NCBI RefSeq assembly: GCF_010119225.1
Contig: NZ_WNKF01000011.1
Coordinates: 152,869 to 216,868, forward strand
Source of the DNA: Cyclobacterium roseum
GTDB taxonomy: Bacteria; Bacteroidota; Bacteroidia; Cytophagales; Cyclobacteriaceae
Length of the DNA stretch: 64,000 nt
Direction of reading: 5' to 3'
Under the pieces are notes generated by a model that saw nothing but the letters and a program-made list of their open reading frames with translations, searched no databases and was not told the origin of the DNA. A program made the translations under genes and the position numbers. Numbering within the stretch: position 1 is the stretch's first letter; the number at the start of each line of letters is the position of its first letter. Below, one piece after another: positions 18,734 through 27,314 of this stretch.

Positions 18734-18850
18734 CGTCATTGCGAGCGCAGCGAAGCAATCTGAATCGAAGCGTTTATGTAGGGAGTTCGAAAATTGGCAT
18801 TTGAATACGTGGGATGTGTACGTATACCAACAGACTGCCGCGGATACGTG
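18734..18850 (+). repeat. left half of the 194-bp-family MITE-like repeat
   Basis: This starts with the terminal sequence CGTCATTGCGAG and continues through 'GACTGCCGCGG' in the order seen in the complete units at 51.9-52.8 kb. It then runs into the 335-bp direct repeat instead of reaching the right end. The copy is diverged and truncated. Confidence 0.75.
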
Positions 18851-19181
18851 GAACGTTCTTCCATCCAGCCAGGGTAACCAACATTACTCTGTGCTCTCTT
18901 TAATTTTTTTGTCGCAAAGGACACAAAGGAGCCACAAAGAACACGAAGGTTTTTTACAAGCTCCTCTGTGGTTTCTTTGGGCTCTCTGTGACTAAAAATT
19001 TATTACGAATTTTTCGATCTACCAGCAGTACCCCGTCTAGGTGAGTTTGAAACGTCACACTTCCATTTTTCGGTTCATGAATAGATTAATTTACCATTAA
19101 AGCATTTGAAATAGCTAACCGTGAACCTTCCTGGGAACGCCTTTTCGTGGGTTCAATCTGAGCCGGCATTACAAATGCCTC
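18847..19181 (+). repeat. 335-bp direct repeat, copy 1
   Basis: This matches 19877-20211 at a constant offset of 1030 bases with only scattered substitutions and no indel that I can find. It contains the CACAAAG-type inverted repeat at 18911-18992. Weaker similarity resumes a few bases later at 'CACACCCAGCGGA' in both copies. The origin is unknown; no transposase lies between the copies. Confidence 0.85.
18911..18992. repeat. CACAAAG-type imperfect inverted repeat, copy 1
   Basis: The left arm, rich in 'ACAAAGGAGCCACAAAGAAC', pairs imperfectly with a right arm of 'TGTGGTTTCTTTGGGCTCTC'. Related copies are at 19941-20022 and 23553-23629. Such elements are widespread in bacterial genomes and often yield spurious short ORFs. 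Confidence 0.65.
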
Positions 19182-19688
19182 AAATACGCTTCCGCAGAGA
19201 TATAAGGGTGTAGAAAAATTCTACACCCAGCGGATTCTCAATAGGCCATGATGTCCACAAATGCCTCTTACTGATAACAGATTTCAAACCTCAGGCGTGA
19301 AGGGCCGCTGGCACTAGCGACAAGCCGTTTTCAGGAATGAGGTTATTTGCTGCTAATGCAAGAAATTCCACGTTACAGATACCCCGGGTTGCACCTCCTG
19401 CGTCGGCATACACGGGTCTACTAACATGGCAGTCCGCCGGTGTTGCTGTTTTAATTATTTCATTCTGAATTTTGCGTTTTAAAATTGTTAGATCTCGCTG
19501 GGACTAGGTTAGCCGAGGCGACGGAAATCAGGCATATCGGATATAGCGCAAGTATTCGTTCCTGTTGCCGATTTTGACGCAATTACTAGCTTTGATAAAA
19601 TATCTAGAGATGAAAAGCGGGCGGGCCGACACAAAACCGGGGGCGCGGGAGGCTGTGGGGGGAAGGATTTTTGTGTCTTGATCTTTTG

Positions 19689-19714
19689 GTACTTTTGGAT
19701 CAAGCCAAAAGTAC
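19689..19714. repeat. 10-bp-stem hairpin
   Basis: GTACTTTTGG pairs perfectly with CCAAAAGTAC across a six-base loop, and weaker pairing extends outward on both sides. It follows a G-rich stretch ('GGGGGCGCGGGAGG') at about 19639-19652. No gene ends immediately upstream, so it is more likely a dispersed palindromic element than a working terminator. Confidence 0.5.
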
Positions 19715-19876
19715 GAAAGGAATTGGCGTTAACTACCATCATCAGCCTCTGTCCTGCAATAAGCGAAAGTCTGCGGTCCAATCGTGTCAGGTTCCAAAAT
19801 AATCCCTCCCGACTTGACCGGAACAGACAGTTGAAAACGGCGGATGTGAACGTATTTCGACAGACCGTCGCGGGTG

Positions 19877-20211
19877 CGTGGAACGTTCTTCCATCCAGCC
19901 AGGGTAACCAACATTACTCTGTGCTCTCTTTAATTTTTTTGTCGCAAAGGACACAAAGGAGCCACAAAGAACACAAAGGTTTTTTTCAAGCTCCTATGTG
20001 GTTTCTTTGGGCTCTCTCTGACTAAAAATTTATTACGAATTTTTCTATCTACCAGCAGTACCCACTCCAGGTGAGTTTGAAACGTCACACTTCCATTTTT
20101 CGGTTCATGAATAGATTATTTTACCATTAAAGCATTTGAAATAGCTAACCGTGAACCTTCCTGGGAACGCCTTTTCGTGGGTTCAATCTGAGCCGGCATT
20201 ACAAATGCCTC
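19877..20211 (+). repeat. 335-bp direct repeat, copy 2
   Basis: Second copy of 18847-19181, offset 1030 bases and same orientation. The preceding bases ('GGATGTGAACGTATTTCGAC' and onward) resemble the interior of the 194-bp-family repeat, so both copies are joined to the same neighbour element. Confidence 0.85.
19941..20022. repeat. CACAAAG-type imperfect inverted repeat, copy 2
   Basis: It lies inside direct-repeat copy 2, with the same structure and a few substitutions relative to copy 1. Confidence 0.65.
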
Positions 20212-20270
20212 CATGCCGTTTTCACCTTAATATAAAAATTTCACACCCAGCGGAGGTACGTTTAGTTAAT

Positions 20271-20963
20271 TTATTCTTTTATTACCGTTTTGCCAAAAGC
20301 GGAAGGGATATGAAAATCAGGCGTTGGGCTTTCTGGTCTTATCCAGGAAAACCAGGTAACATCTTCGGTTACCAAACTTTTATAGTCGGCTCGAAAGATT
20401 CCAAGATAAAAGGGGGATGAGATCCCCAGTTCTTTTAGTTCGAGTAGGGAGATCTTGCCTTCAACCATGTATCCCGTTTCCGTGATTTTGGCAGCCAGCT
20501 CTTTGCTGGTAAAATCCCAACTTTGGTTAAAATCACGGTAATGGGCCGCAGAATAATCGAGCACGTTTCCATTCGGGTCAATTTCGATGCAATAATACCT
20601 TGCCAGCGTTGTATCGCTGGAAAAAAAGAGTTCAACCCGATCTTCCCTTTCTACAGATGCCTCGTTTTCAAAAGGAACGGTTGTAACGGTATTGTCCCGC
20701 ACATCAAAGACGAAATTCAAATATTTTGGCGAAACAAAGGCTCTGAACGTTGTTTTATCGACATTTTCTTCGTTTGGCCAGGGAGAAACCAACCCTTTAA
20801 TTACCCTGGCTTGTTCCCATGCATCTTCGTCAATAATGCCGTCTGCCACTATTTCGCTTTCTATGGAAGGAATGGCGAGTCGGGACGGTGTTGAATCTCC
20901 GCAAGAGAAAAGTAACAATACTAGGGTGAACAGGTACGGTTGCCGATCTGAGATTTTAGTCAT
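20271..20963 (-). CDS. lipoprotein with a CBM9-like carbohydrate-binding domain
   Basis: From ATG 20961-20963 the protein has 230 residues; an upstream in-frame ATG would add a charged 15-residue leader before 'MTKISDRQPYLFTLVLLLFSCGD' and was rejected. The lipobox 'LLFSCG' marks Cys21 as the lipidated residue. The rest matches family 9 carbohydrate-binding-module-like domains: 'VADGIIDEDAWEQA' near the start, 'EREDRVELFFSS' in the middle, and 'YMVEGKISLLELKELG' and 'WFSWIRPESPTPDFHIPSAFG' toward the C-terminus. In Bacteroidota such single-domain proteins are common and generally uncharacterised; sugar binding at the cell surface is inferred. The gene is divergent from the NTF2-like gene. Confidence 0.8.
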   Translation of the reverse strand: MTKISDRQPYLFTLVLLLFSCGDSTPSRLAIPSIESEIVADGIIDEDAWEQARVIKGLVSPWPNEENVDKTTFRAFVSPKYLNFVFDVRDNTVTTVPFENEASVEREDRVELFFSSDTTLARYYCIEIDPNGNVLDYSAAHYRDFNQSWDFTSKELAAKITETGYMVEGKISLLELKELGISSPFYLGIFRADYKSLVTEDVTWFSWIRPESPTPDFHIPSAFGKTVIKE

Positions 20964-21287
20964 TTTTACTTTTCTGTTCTGTTTCTGTTTTCTGATGACC
21001 TGATTCATGCGTTTATAATTGGTTTTTCCATACCTGACATTGTTCGGTTACCGGTACATCCCATGCCTGGCCAGGCGGTTTTCGGGCATGATGAAATGAA
21101 ATGTATCCAAATGTACACACTCCTGGTGAAAAAAATTCTTTCAAAAAAACAAAAGAAATTCTAGATTGAGGTAGTGTTACTGGGTAAATAACGTACCAGG
21201 TGCAATTTACCCAAAGCGGCACTCCAAAATTTTTGAATGTGAAAAACCTTCAGAGGATTAAGTGAAACCTTTAACCGTATATCAATT
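20964..21287. other. divergent intergenic region with a perfect palindrome
   Basis: This is the 324-base space between two divergent genes, and so likely holds both promoters. The one clear feature is the perfect 12-base palindrome GCCTGGCCAGGC at 21065-21076, which could be an operator but has no repeat nearby. No coding sequence is supported. Confidence 0.4.
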
Positions 21288-21782
21288 ATGCATGTAAAAA
21301 ACAACCTGTTAGTCTTTCTTCTGCTATACTCGCTGAACGGATTTTCGCAAAATAGCGATAGCCAAGATCGTGATCGATTGGCCGAATTAGACGCGTTCTG
21401 GATCGAAGTTTCACGTACGATCGAAGAGGGCGACTTTGAAGGCTATGCAGTCACGTTTCATGAAAAGGCTACGTTGGTTTCCGGTGTTAGCGGGGTCGCC
21501 TATCCGATCGCTAAGGCCCTTGCCGGATGGAAAAAAGATTTTGACGATACCCAATCCGGAGTAAGGAAGTCATCCGTGGCATTTCGATTTAACAGGCGAT
21601 TAGGAGACCCTACCACCGCCTATGAAAGTGGAATTTTCCACTATTCCTTTGAATTGAATGGAGAAAAGCAGGGCTATTACATCCATTTTGATGGCTTGTT
21701 GGTAAAAGAGGGCAGCTGGAAAATGATGATGGAATACCAAAAAAGTCGGGCCACCCAAGAAGAATGGGATGCGTTGGAATAG
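21288..21782 (+). CDS. secreted NTF2-like (SnoaL/DUF4440-type) protein
   Basis: The protein has 164 residues with a Sec signal peptide ending near 'NGFSQ' (residue 21). The mature part has the pattern of NTF2-like cone folds: an N-terminal helix 'RLAELDAFWIEVSRTIEEGDFEGYAVTF', a central 'DPTTAYESGIFHYSF' strand and a closing 'FDGLLVKEGSWKMMMEYQKS'. Family members range from enzymes to ligand-binding proteins, so the function is not assignable. The gene stands alone between a divergent CBM9-like lipoprotein and a chitinase-like gene. Confidence 0.78.
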   Translation: MHVKNNLLVFLLLYSLNGFSQNSDSQDRDRLAELDAFWIEVSRTIEEGDFEGYAVTFHEKATLVSGVSGVAYPIAKALAGWKKDFDDTQSGVRKSSVAFRFNRRLGDPTTAYESGIFHYSFELNGEKQGYYIHFDGLLVKEGSWKMMMEYQKSRATQEEWDALE

Positions 21783-22265
21783 GTTCGGGAAAACGAATAT
21801 ACTTTAAAACAGGAATTTAACCTGTGATTCCCTTGCGACCTTTTAACGGACCTTTCTTTCTTTATTTCATCTGTTTATAATTTTCTTTAAGTTGCCACAT
21901 AGCCTGTCCCGATCTTAAATCGGGAGAATCTCGCGTGCTTTATAATCATCCCTCCGTGGGTCGCTTGCGTCATGCTCGATTTCATGAAAGCATTTACCCA
22001 GCATGGGATTTGTTTACTTTTACTGTAACCGCCATTGCCGTTGCTATTTCTCTTTTTGAATAACCGTTTTTTTAAACTTCTCTTTTTCTACGGCATCCCC
22101 CTGGTTTTAATTAGTTCAAAAGTGGCTGCTGACGACGCAGGGGCCACCCAAAATGCCCAATTTATAAAATAAAATTTTCAGGTTTTGCTTTAACTTTAAC
22201 AAAAAATTTATTTAATTGATTAATGAAACACCTTACCTGACCTACGTCCCTAAAAACGAACAAAC
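21783..22265. other. intergenic region with a small hairpin
   Basis: About 480 bases with no credible gene. The short hairpin CCCGATcttaaATCGGG at 21908-21924 resembles a common dispersed Bacteroidota palindrome and could also weakly terminate the NTF2-like gene. The A+T-rich stretch from about 22160 probably carries the chitinase-like promoter, but no exact TAnnTTTG box was found. Confidence 0.4.
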
Positions 22266-23492
22266 ATGCGACCTACCTGGAAAAGCACAAACCTACCTTA
22301 TCTCCTGGCCCTTTTTTTTATTTTTGGCTGTTCCAATCAGCCAAACAACCAAGGAGAGCAAACTCAGGAGGTAGCTTCCCCGGCAAGTGGGCCTGTGGTG
22401 ATGGCCTATTACGTGCCGGAACGTGACTATAAGCCGGCGGAGCTACCCGTCGAAAAGCTTACCCACATTATTTACTCCTTTACCCATGTGATTGAGGGGG
22501 AAATGAAATTCAGAAACCCTGAGGAGGCCGGTCCAAAGCTCGAGGCCTTAGTGAAGCAAAAGGAGCGCAATCCCGACCTCAAGGTAATGATCGCCTGTGG
22601 CGGTTGGGGAGCGGATGGATTTTCGGACATGGCCCTGACGGAAGCGAGCCGCGCAAAATTTATTGAGAGCGCCGCTACCTTTATTGAAGCCTACCAATTG
22701 GACGGCATGGACATGGACTGGGAGTATCCGGGAATATCGGGTGCCGGTACCATGGCCCGGGAAGAAGATACGCAACATTTCACCGCGCTGATGAAAGGCC
22801 TACGCAAGATGCTGGACGAATTTGATACACCAAAGCTGCTGACCTTTGCATCGGCGGGATGGAAGCGTTACTACGACCATATAGAGCTAAATGAGGTCAT
22901 GAAATATGCCGATTACACCAATGTAATGACCTATGATCAGGTATCCGGGGTCTCCGAATATACCGGGCACCATACTCCGCTGGGAGACGTAAAGAGTGAA
23001 GATATTGCGGGCACGCCTTTTCATGATTACCTGGATAGCTTGTACCGGATAGGAGCCAATAAAGATCCCCACCCACGCTCTGCGGAAAAAATTGTGAATT
23101 TCCTGATCGAAGAAGGGGTTGATCCCGGCCAGATAGTCATAGGAAGTGCGTTTTACGGCCGGGTTTGGAAAGGCGTTCCTCCGGAAAACAACGGACTGTA
23201 TCAACTTAGTGGGGGCATCCAAATTGGCTGGATGGCCTATCACCAAATCCGGGAGAAGTATGAACCAGACAGTAACTTTCAGCGCTATTGGGATGAGCAG
23301 GCCCAAGCGCCCTATATGTACAATGCTGCAGACAGCCTGATGGTATCCTATGACGATACCGTTTCAGTAAGGGCAAAAACCAACTATGCCCAAGAAAAAG
23401 GCCTGGGTGGCATTATGTTTTGGGAACTGGGCAACGATACCAAGGAGGAAGGCAGTTTGCTGGATGCCATTTACAAAGCGGCACAAGAGTAG
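22266..23492 (+). CDS. GH18 chitinase-like lipoprotein
   Basis: This is a glycoside hydrolase family 18 TIM barrel of 408 residues. The lipobox 'IFGCS' (Cys22) predicts lipid anchoring. The catalytic DxxDxDxE motif is intact at residues 146-153 ('DGMDMDWE', proton donor Glu153). The upstream 'KVMIACGGWGADGFS' is the SxGG-type strand with Cys replacing Ser, and 'ADYTNVMTYDQ' and 'GGIMFWELGND' are the later active-site strands. GH18 enzymes cut chitin or other GlcNAc polymers by substrate-assisted catalysis. No chitin-binding domain or T9SS tail is attached. The stop is followed about 60 bases later by a CACAAAG-type hairpin that may act as a terminator. Confidence 0.92.
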   Translation: MRPTWKSTNLPYLLALFFIFGCSNQPNNQGEQTQEVASPASGPVVMAYYVPERDYKPAELPVEKLTHIIYSFTHVIEGEMKFRNPEEAGPKLEALVKQKERNPDLKVMIACGGWGADGFSDMALTEASRAKFIESAATFIEAYQLDGMDMDWEYPGISGAGTMAREEDTQHFTALMKGLRKMLDEFDTPKLLTFASAGWKRYYDHIELNEVMKYADYTNVMTYDQVSGVSEYTGHHTPLGDVKSEDIAGTPFHDYLDSLYRIGANKDPHPRSAEKIVNFLIEEGVDPGQIVIGSAFYGRVWKGVPPENNGLYQLSGGIQIGWMAYHQIREKYEPDSNFQRYWDEQAQAPYMYNAADSLMVSYDDTVSVRAKTNYAQEKGLGGIMFWELGNDTKEEGSLLDAIYKAAQE

Positions 23493-23552
23493 CGTGGATT
23501 CAATAGAAAGTGACAACAGAACCACTCATTGTTCTTCGTAACTCTTTTTATT

Positions 23553-23629
23553 GTCACAGAGGACTCAAAGAGCCACAAAGGGCACGGAGTTTTTTTGGTA
23601 TTACTTCGTGCTGTGCTTTGTGAGTCCCC
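23553..23629. repeat. CACAAAG-type imperfect inverted repeat, copy 3
   Basis: 'GACTCAAAGAGCCACAAAG' on the left pairs imperfectly with 'GTGCTTTGTGAGTC'-like sequence on the right. Located just after the chitinase-like gene, it may end its transcription. It is related to the copies at 18911 and 19941. Confidence 0.6.
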
Positions 23630-23776
23630 TTTTTTGTTCGTTCCCATTCTCTTTGTCCCTATGTGATTCCGTCTACCGATGCTGTCCAACGAATTGCAAA
23701 AACACATCCTCATCCAGATTCCTGTGTTTAAAAAAAGTTAGGTTTACCGATGACGTATTTTTACCACCCCCTGTCT

Positions 23777-23799
23777 CCCCCTCCTAAAACAGGAGGGGG
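23777..23799. repeat. C-rich/G-rich dispersed hairpin, copy 1
   Basis: CCCCCTCCT pairs perfectly with AGGAGGGGG around the loop AAAAC. The flanks 'TTACCACCCCCT' and 'GGAGGGAGGTGA' are shared with the copy at 24261-24284, so this is a mobile or dispersed repeat rather than a gene-specific terminator. Confidence 0.65.
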
Positions 23800-23908
23800 C
23801 CCGGAGGGAGGTGATTTGATGTCACTCTTAATTTTTTTAACATGTTGATTTTTAAATAGTTAAAAAAAATACCGTCATCCCGATTTCTGCATTTTTTAAA
23901 TGTTAATT

Positions 23909-24240
23909 CTCGCAGTGACGGGAACGGCTTGCGGTTACTCCAACGTCGTCATTGCGAGCGCTAGCGAAGCAATCTTAACCGGAGCGTTGATGTAAGAATC
24001 ACGAAAAAGGGCAGTTAAATACGATGGACGTGTCCGTCTTCCGACAGACTGCCGCGGGTGCTGGGGCGGTTAATGAAATACGATTGGGGTCAGATTAGCC
24101 CCCTCGCAGTGACGGCATCGGGTCGCGGTTTCTCCAACGTCGTCATTGCGAGCGCAGCGAAGCAATCTGATTCGAAGCGTTTGACGTAAGGAGTTCGAGA
24201 AATGAGGTTTTATATACGCCTCATGTGTCCGTAAATCGAC
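23909..24240 (+). repeat. 194-bp-family repeat cluster at the left border of the island
   Basis: The cluster contains the right terminal sequence CTCGCAGTGACG of one unit (ending 23920), a 26-base spacer, a complete 168-bp unit at 23947-24114, a second spacer, and a left half unit from 24141 to about 24240. Spacers and unit text match the array at 51892-52829 in the same orientation. Confidence 0.85.
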
Positions 24241-24260
24241 AATTTTACCACCCCCTTTCT

Positions 24261-24284
24261 CCCCCGCCTGAAAACAGGAGGGGG
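24261..24284. repeat. C-rich/G-rich dispersed hairpin, copy 2
   Basis: CCCCCGCCTG pairs with CAGGAGGGGG (one mismatch) around a four-A loop, with the same flanking text as copy 1. Confidence 0.65.
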
Positions 24285-24898
24285 CTCGGAGGGAGGTGAC
24301 AGGCTAGTCAGAAGCATACGGCAAATCCCAACCAATCGCTGGTATAAAATCAATTTTAAATCGAACGAATAGGTCTGGAAATTATAATGAAATTCAGTGA
24401 ATTTATAATACTAAATAGCGAATAATACAACTCAAATAAATTATTATCGGTTGGAAATGTAACCTTCTAAACTGTAATTATTTCAATAAATAAGTTTATA
24501 GGTATGGGACAGAAATTTTTTGAAATGAAATTAGGCAGAATAAAAATTATTTTTTTATCTTTAAGTCATATACAGCAAAAAAAATGCATTTCAAAAACAA
24601 TAAAATGTTTCACAATCGTCTTGTTTTTGGTTTAATTTTTTGCTCTAACGCCTGTAGGGGCAGATCCAATTTTATAACCTAAGCAAACCTAATGCGCTCA
24701 GATTTAAGCAACAATTAAAATTAAGTAGTAAACAGGAACGATTGAATTGCCTGTATACTACAATCAAAAACCCATGTTAATTAGTCCAAACCCCTTGGAT
24801 GGAATGATTAGGTGTCCGGTAGAAAAAAAGGAAATGGGTTGGTCTGTTAATGCTGGATAGTTAGAAAATAGAGTTTCCATTGAATTACCGGTAGTTCC

Positions 24899-25579
24899 AT
24901 GTATAAGACCTTATTTAGAAATAATGCATTCCATCAAGGGGTAGCGGAAAAACAAACCTCAAAAGATGGACTGAGTGAAAAAAGCCTTCCCTTGAGAATA
25001 AAGAATGGTCTTGATTTTTTCATGGCGTTTACCTTCCTGATCGTTATCGCTACCTGGTTATTTCCCCTCATTGCCCTGCTGATAAAAGCCGGTTCGAAGG
25101 GGCCGGTGATTTTTAAGCAATTACGGCACGGAAAGGACAACAAACCGTTTTATTGTTTGAAGTTCCGGACCATGGTCGTAAACGATAAAGCCGATACGGT
25201 ACAGGCAAAAAAAGGAGACCGGCGCATCACCCCATTCGGATCTTTTTTGAGAAAAAGCAGTTTGGATGAATTGCCTCAATTGATCAATATAGTAAGAGGG
25301 GAGATGTCACTCATCGGTCCCCGGCCCCATGCAGTGCCCATGAATGAAATCTTTTCGGATCGGATTCCAGGGTATATGAACCGCCATGCCATCAAGCCGG
25401 GCCTTACGGGGCTGGCCCAATCCAGGGGATACAGAGGGGAGATTAAAAGCTATCAGGACTTGTACTTCCGGTATCGGCTGGATTTGTTTTACTTTAAAAA
25501 ATGGAATTTACAGCTGGATGTAAAAATTCTGGTTTGGACCGTTTATTCGCTGTTATTTGATAATAAGAATGCGTATTGA
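24899..25579 (+). CDS. initiating sugar-phosphate transferase (bacterial sugar transferase family)
   Basis: This transfers a sugar-1-phosphate from a nucleotide sugar to undecaprenyl phosphate, the first step of lipid-linked polysaccharide assembly on the inner face of the membrane. The 226-residue protein is the compact, monotopic form lacking the N-terminal four-helix/CoA-binding region of WcaJ-type enzymes. A hydrophobic membrane-embedded helix lies at about 38-62 ('FFMAFTFLIVIATWLFPLIA'), followed by 'FKQLRHGKDNKPFYCLKFRTM', 'LRKSSLDELPQLINIVRGEM', 'SLIGPRPHA' and 'KPGLTGLAQSRGYRGE', all standard for the family. It lies at the left end of the island, divided from the main operon by several inward- and outward-facing genes. 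The sugar transferred is unknown. Confidence 0.93.
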   Translation: MYKTLFRNNAFHQGVAEKQTSKDGLSEKSLPLRIKNGLDFFMAFTFLIVIATWLFPLIALLIKAGSKGPVIFKQLRHGKDNKPFYCLKFRTMVVNDKADTVQAKKGDRRITPFGSFLRKSSLDELPQLINIVRGEMSLIGPRPHAVPMNEIFSDRIPGYMNRHAIKPGLTGLAQSRGYRGEIKSYQDLYFRYRLDLFYFKKWNLQLDVKILVWTVYSLLFDNKNAY

Positions 25580-25777
25580 ATGGAAAAAGGCAGCCACCTG
25601 GGGAGATTGCTTATTGCGTTCAATAGTTCGTTTTCTTAAAGTAGAAGATTTGGGGAAAAAGGGCCGATGAGTAATTTACGTTGACTTCATTTTCTTTAAA
25701 GAAAAGTAAATCGGGTACTCGCTGAGACGCTTACCAGGCAGATTTCATATAGGTTACCCGACCCGCTATTCCCCCAA

Positions 25778-26632
25778 TTAATTCATTTTTTCAGAAATTT
25801 CCTTCATGCTTTTGAAGCGGCCTTTCTCCTGTTTTTTAGAGGATATCCTACTAAGGATTTCCAGAAACAGGTCCTTAAAAAAAACAGGGCCGTAGTAGCC
25901 ATACCGAACCCACATTCTTCGGGGCTCCTTGGCGAAGCGTACCAGCCATTCCAGGCCCCAATTGATCCAGGCTTTGCCCGGTCTTTTGACCGTTCCCGCG
26001 TAAAAGTCAAATACCGCTCCAATGGAACAAATAACAGGGGCTTCCAAAAATTCTTTGTTCGCAAAAGCCCACTTTTCCTGCTTGGGGGCTGTCATGCCGA
26101 TAAACAGCACATCGGGCCGAAAGGTATTTGCAGCTTTGATCATTTGTTCGGAATCCGACCCGCTGAAGGTGTTTTTAAAAGGTGGAGAATAATACCCTAC
26201 TTCAATATTTGGGAACTCCTTTTTGCACCGGGCTTTAATGGCATTTAAGGTGCTTTCCGAAGAACCCAAATAGAAACACTTGCCTCCTTTATTATTAAGG
26301 TCTTCCAGTAGGTATTGATGCAGGTCTGCCCCCGCAATTTTCTTAATTTTTTTTCCTGTAATTAACCAGTTAGCCAAAACAATGGCAATGCCATCCGGCA
26401 AGATTACATCTGCTTCCAAAAGGGATGTTCTGAACTCGGGATCTTCTTTTGTTAGACAGTAGGAGTACTGATTTAAGGTTTGTATCAATACCTTCTCTGA
26501 TTTGGGTAAATGAACTAACTCCTGGCTAAATAGGCTGAAGTCGTGGAGTTGATTTTTGAGGGTGGCTGTTGGTGACATGGGTTGGCATTTTTTTATAAGA
26601 GACGGCAGGGCTTTAATCTTGCTATTATTCAA
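25778..26632 (-). CDS. WecG/TagA/CpsF-family glycosyltransferase
   Basis: The 284-residue protein is of the family (GT26) that adds the second sugar to an undecaprenyl-diphosphate-linked monosaccharide. Recognisable elements are 'LLEADVILPDGIAIVLANWL' (around residue 70, with the conserved Asp), 'GKCFYLGSSESTLNAI', 'RPDVLFIGMTAPKQEKWAFAN' and 'GAVFDFYAGTVKRPGKAWINWGLEWLVRFAKEPRRMWVRY'. It converges on the initiating transferase gene and probably acts just after it. The start ATG at 26630-26632 begins 'MNNSKIKALPSLIK'; later in-frame starts such as Met19 are possible. It precedes a long A+T-rich spacer. Confidence 0.92.
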   Translation of the reverse strand: MNNSKIKALPSLIKKCQPMSPTATLKNQLHDFSLFSQELVHLPKSEKVLIQTLNQYSYCLTKEDPEFRTSLLEADVILPDGIAIVLANWLITGKKIKKIAGADLHQYLLEDLNNKGGKCFYLGSSESTLNAIKARCKKEFPNIEVGYYSPPFKNTFSGSDSEQMIKAANTFRPDVLFIGMTAPKQEKWAFANKEFLEAPVICSIGAVFDFYAGTVKRPGKAWINWGLEWLVRFAKEPRRMWVRYGYYGPVFFKDLFLEILSRISSKKQEKGRFKSMKEISEKMN

Positions 26633-27314
26633 TAAAATATTTAATAATTACATATTTTATTAAATAAGAAATTTTTAACATTGTTTATAGTTTGATAAGT
26701 AAATTTTAAAATTTGGTAGAGGTTTATAGAACATATTTTATTGACGGGTCTTGTTCAAATATAAAAATATTATTTTTTTATATGTAATTAAAACGCATAA
26801 AAGTGTCAAATAAATCATAAAAAAAGGTGTATGCAGTTATTGCAGCGTTTTTTGTCCTCCTTGTAAAAAAATCGCAGTCAGGTCTTTTGTCTGTTTGGAA
26901 ATGAAAACTGGGATTTGAACGGCCACAAACACCTGCCAACCTTGAAAAACATTGGAATTTTAAAAACCAGATGAAATATTTTCTTTCATCATTCGTCTGA
27001 CCTTCACTAATTCATAGACAAAATGCACAATAGAATAAAAGAAATATTTTCAAAAAAAATCAACTAATTTAAAGCCCTTCGAATTTGTTTTTTTATATAA
27101 TAAACCGTTTATTAAGCGTGATCACCGTATTATCAAAATATCATTTTGATGTATTCAAAATTCAATTAATATAATTTTAATTTTCAGAATACGGTTTTTA
27201 TAGGATTTTCGACAATTATCACCAATCAAATGGAGAAATTTTCGGGGAAGATAATAAAAAAATAAACCTTGAAAGATCCTTAAAGTGAGTAGTAACCTTT
27301 TTAAATTCAACACA
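26633..27314. other. A+T-rich divergent intergenic region
   Basis: About 680 bases between the WecG-like gene and the giant exported protein, with no credible coding frame and no clear repeat. It is extremely A+T-rich with many homopolymer runs. As a divergent spacer it should contain both promoters; a long untranslated leader for the giant gene is possible but not shown. Confidence 0.45.

Larger units (their letters stand above)
18690..20270. other. long repeat-filled intergenic region, no gene supported
   Basis: About 1.6 kb between glyS and a convergent lipoprotein gene. It begins with a small hairpin (CCGCTccctgAGCGG, about 18706-18720) that could end glyS transcription. It then carries half of the 194-bp-family repeat, two copies of a 335-bp direct repeat (each containing a CACAAAG-type inverted repeat), a G-rich stretch at about 19617-19670 and a strong hairpin at 19689-19714. 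The open frames inside it (for example 18801-18995 and 19678-20025) share the same translated repeat text and are not credible genes. Confidence 0.7.
23493..24898. other. repeat mosaic bordering the polysaccharide island
   Basis: This is 1.4 kb without a supported gene. In order it holds a CACAAAG-type inverted repeat (23553-23629), a 'TTACCGATGACGTATTTT' block (23744-23761), a C-rich/G-rich hairpin (23777-23799), the right end of a 194-bp-family unit (to 23920), one full unit (23947-24114), a left half unit (from 24141) and a second C-rich/G-rich hairpin (24261-24284). From about 24330 to 24898 the sequence is very A+T-rich and unique, and probably holds the promoter of the sugar transferase. 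Confidence 0.7.

Noticed and set aside
18801..20025. Short ORFs 18801-18995 and 19678-20025
   Set aside because: Both are translations of the same 335-bp repeat and CACAAAG hairpin. They have no start context and no family resemblance.
26633..27314. Riboswitch or small RNA in the long A+T-rich spacer
   Set aside because: No conserved riboswitch core or strong hairpin with a T-run was seen; only homopolymer-rich sequence.
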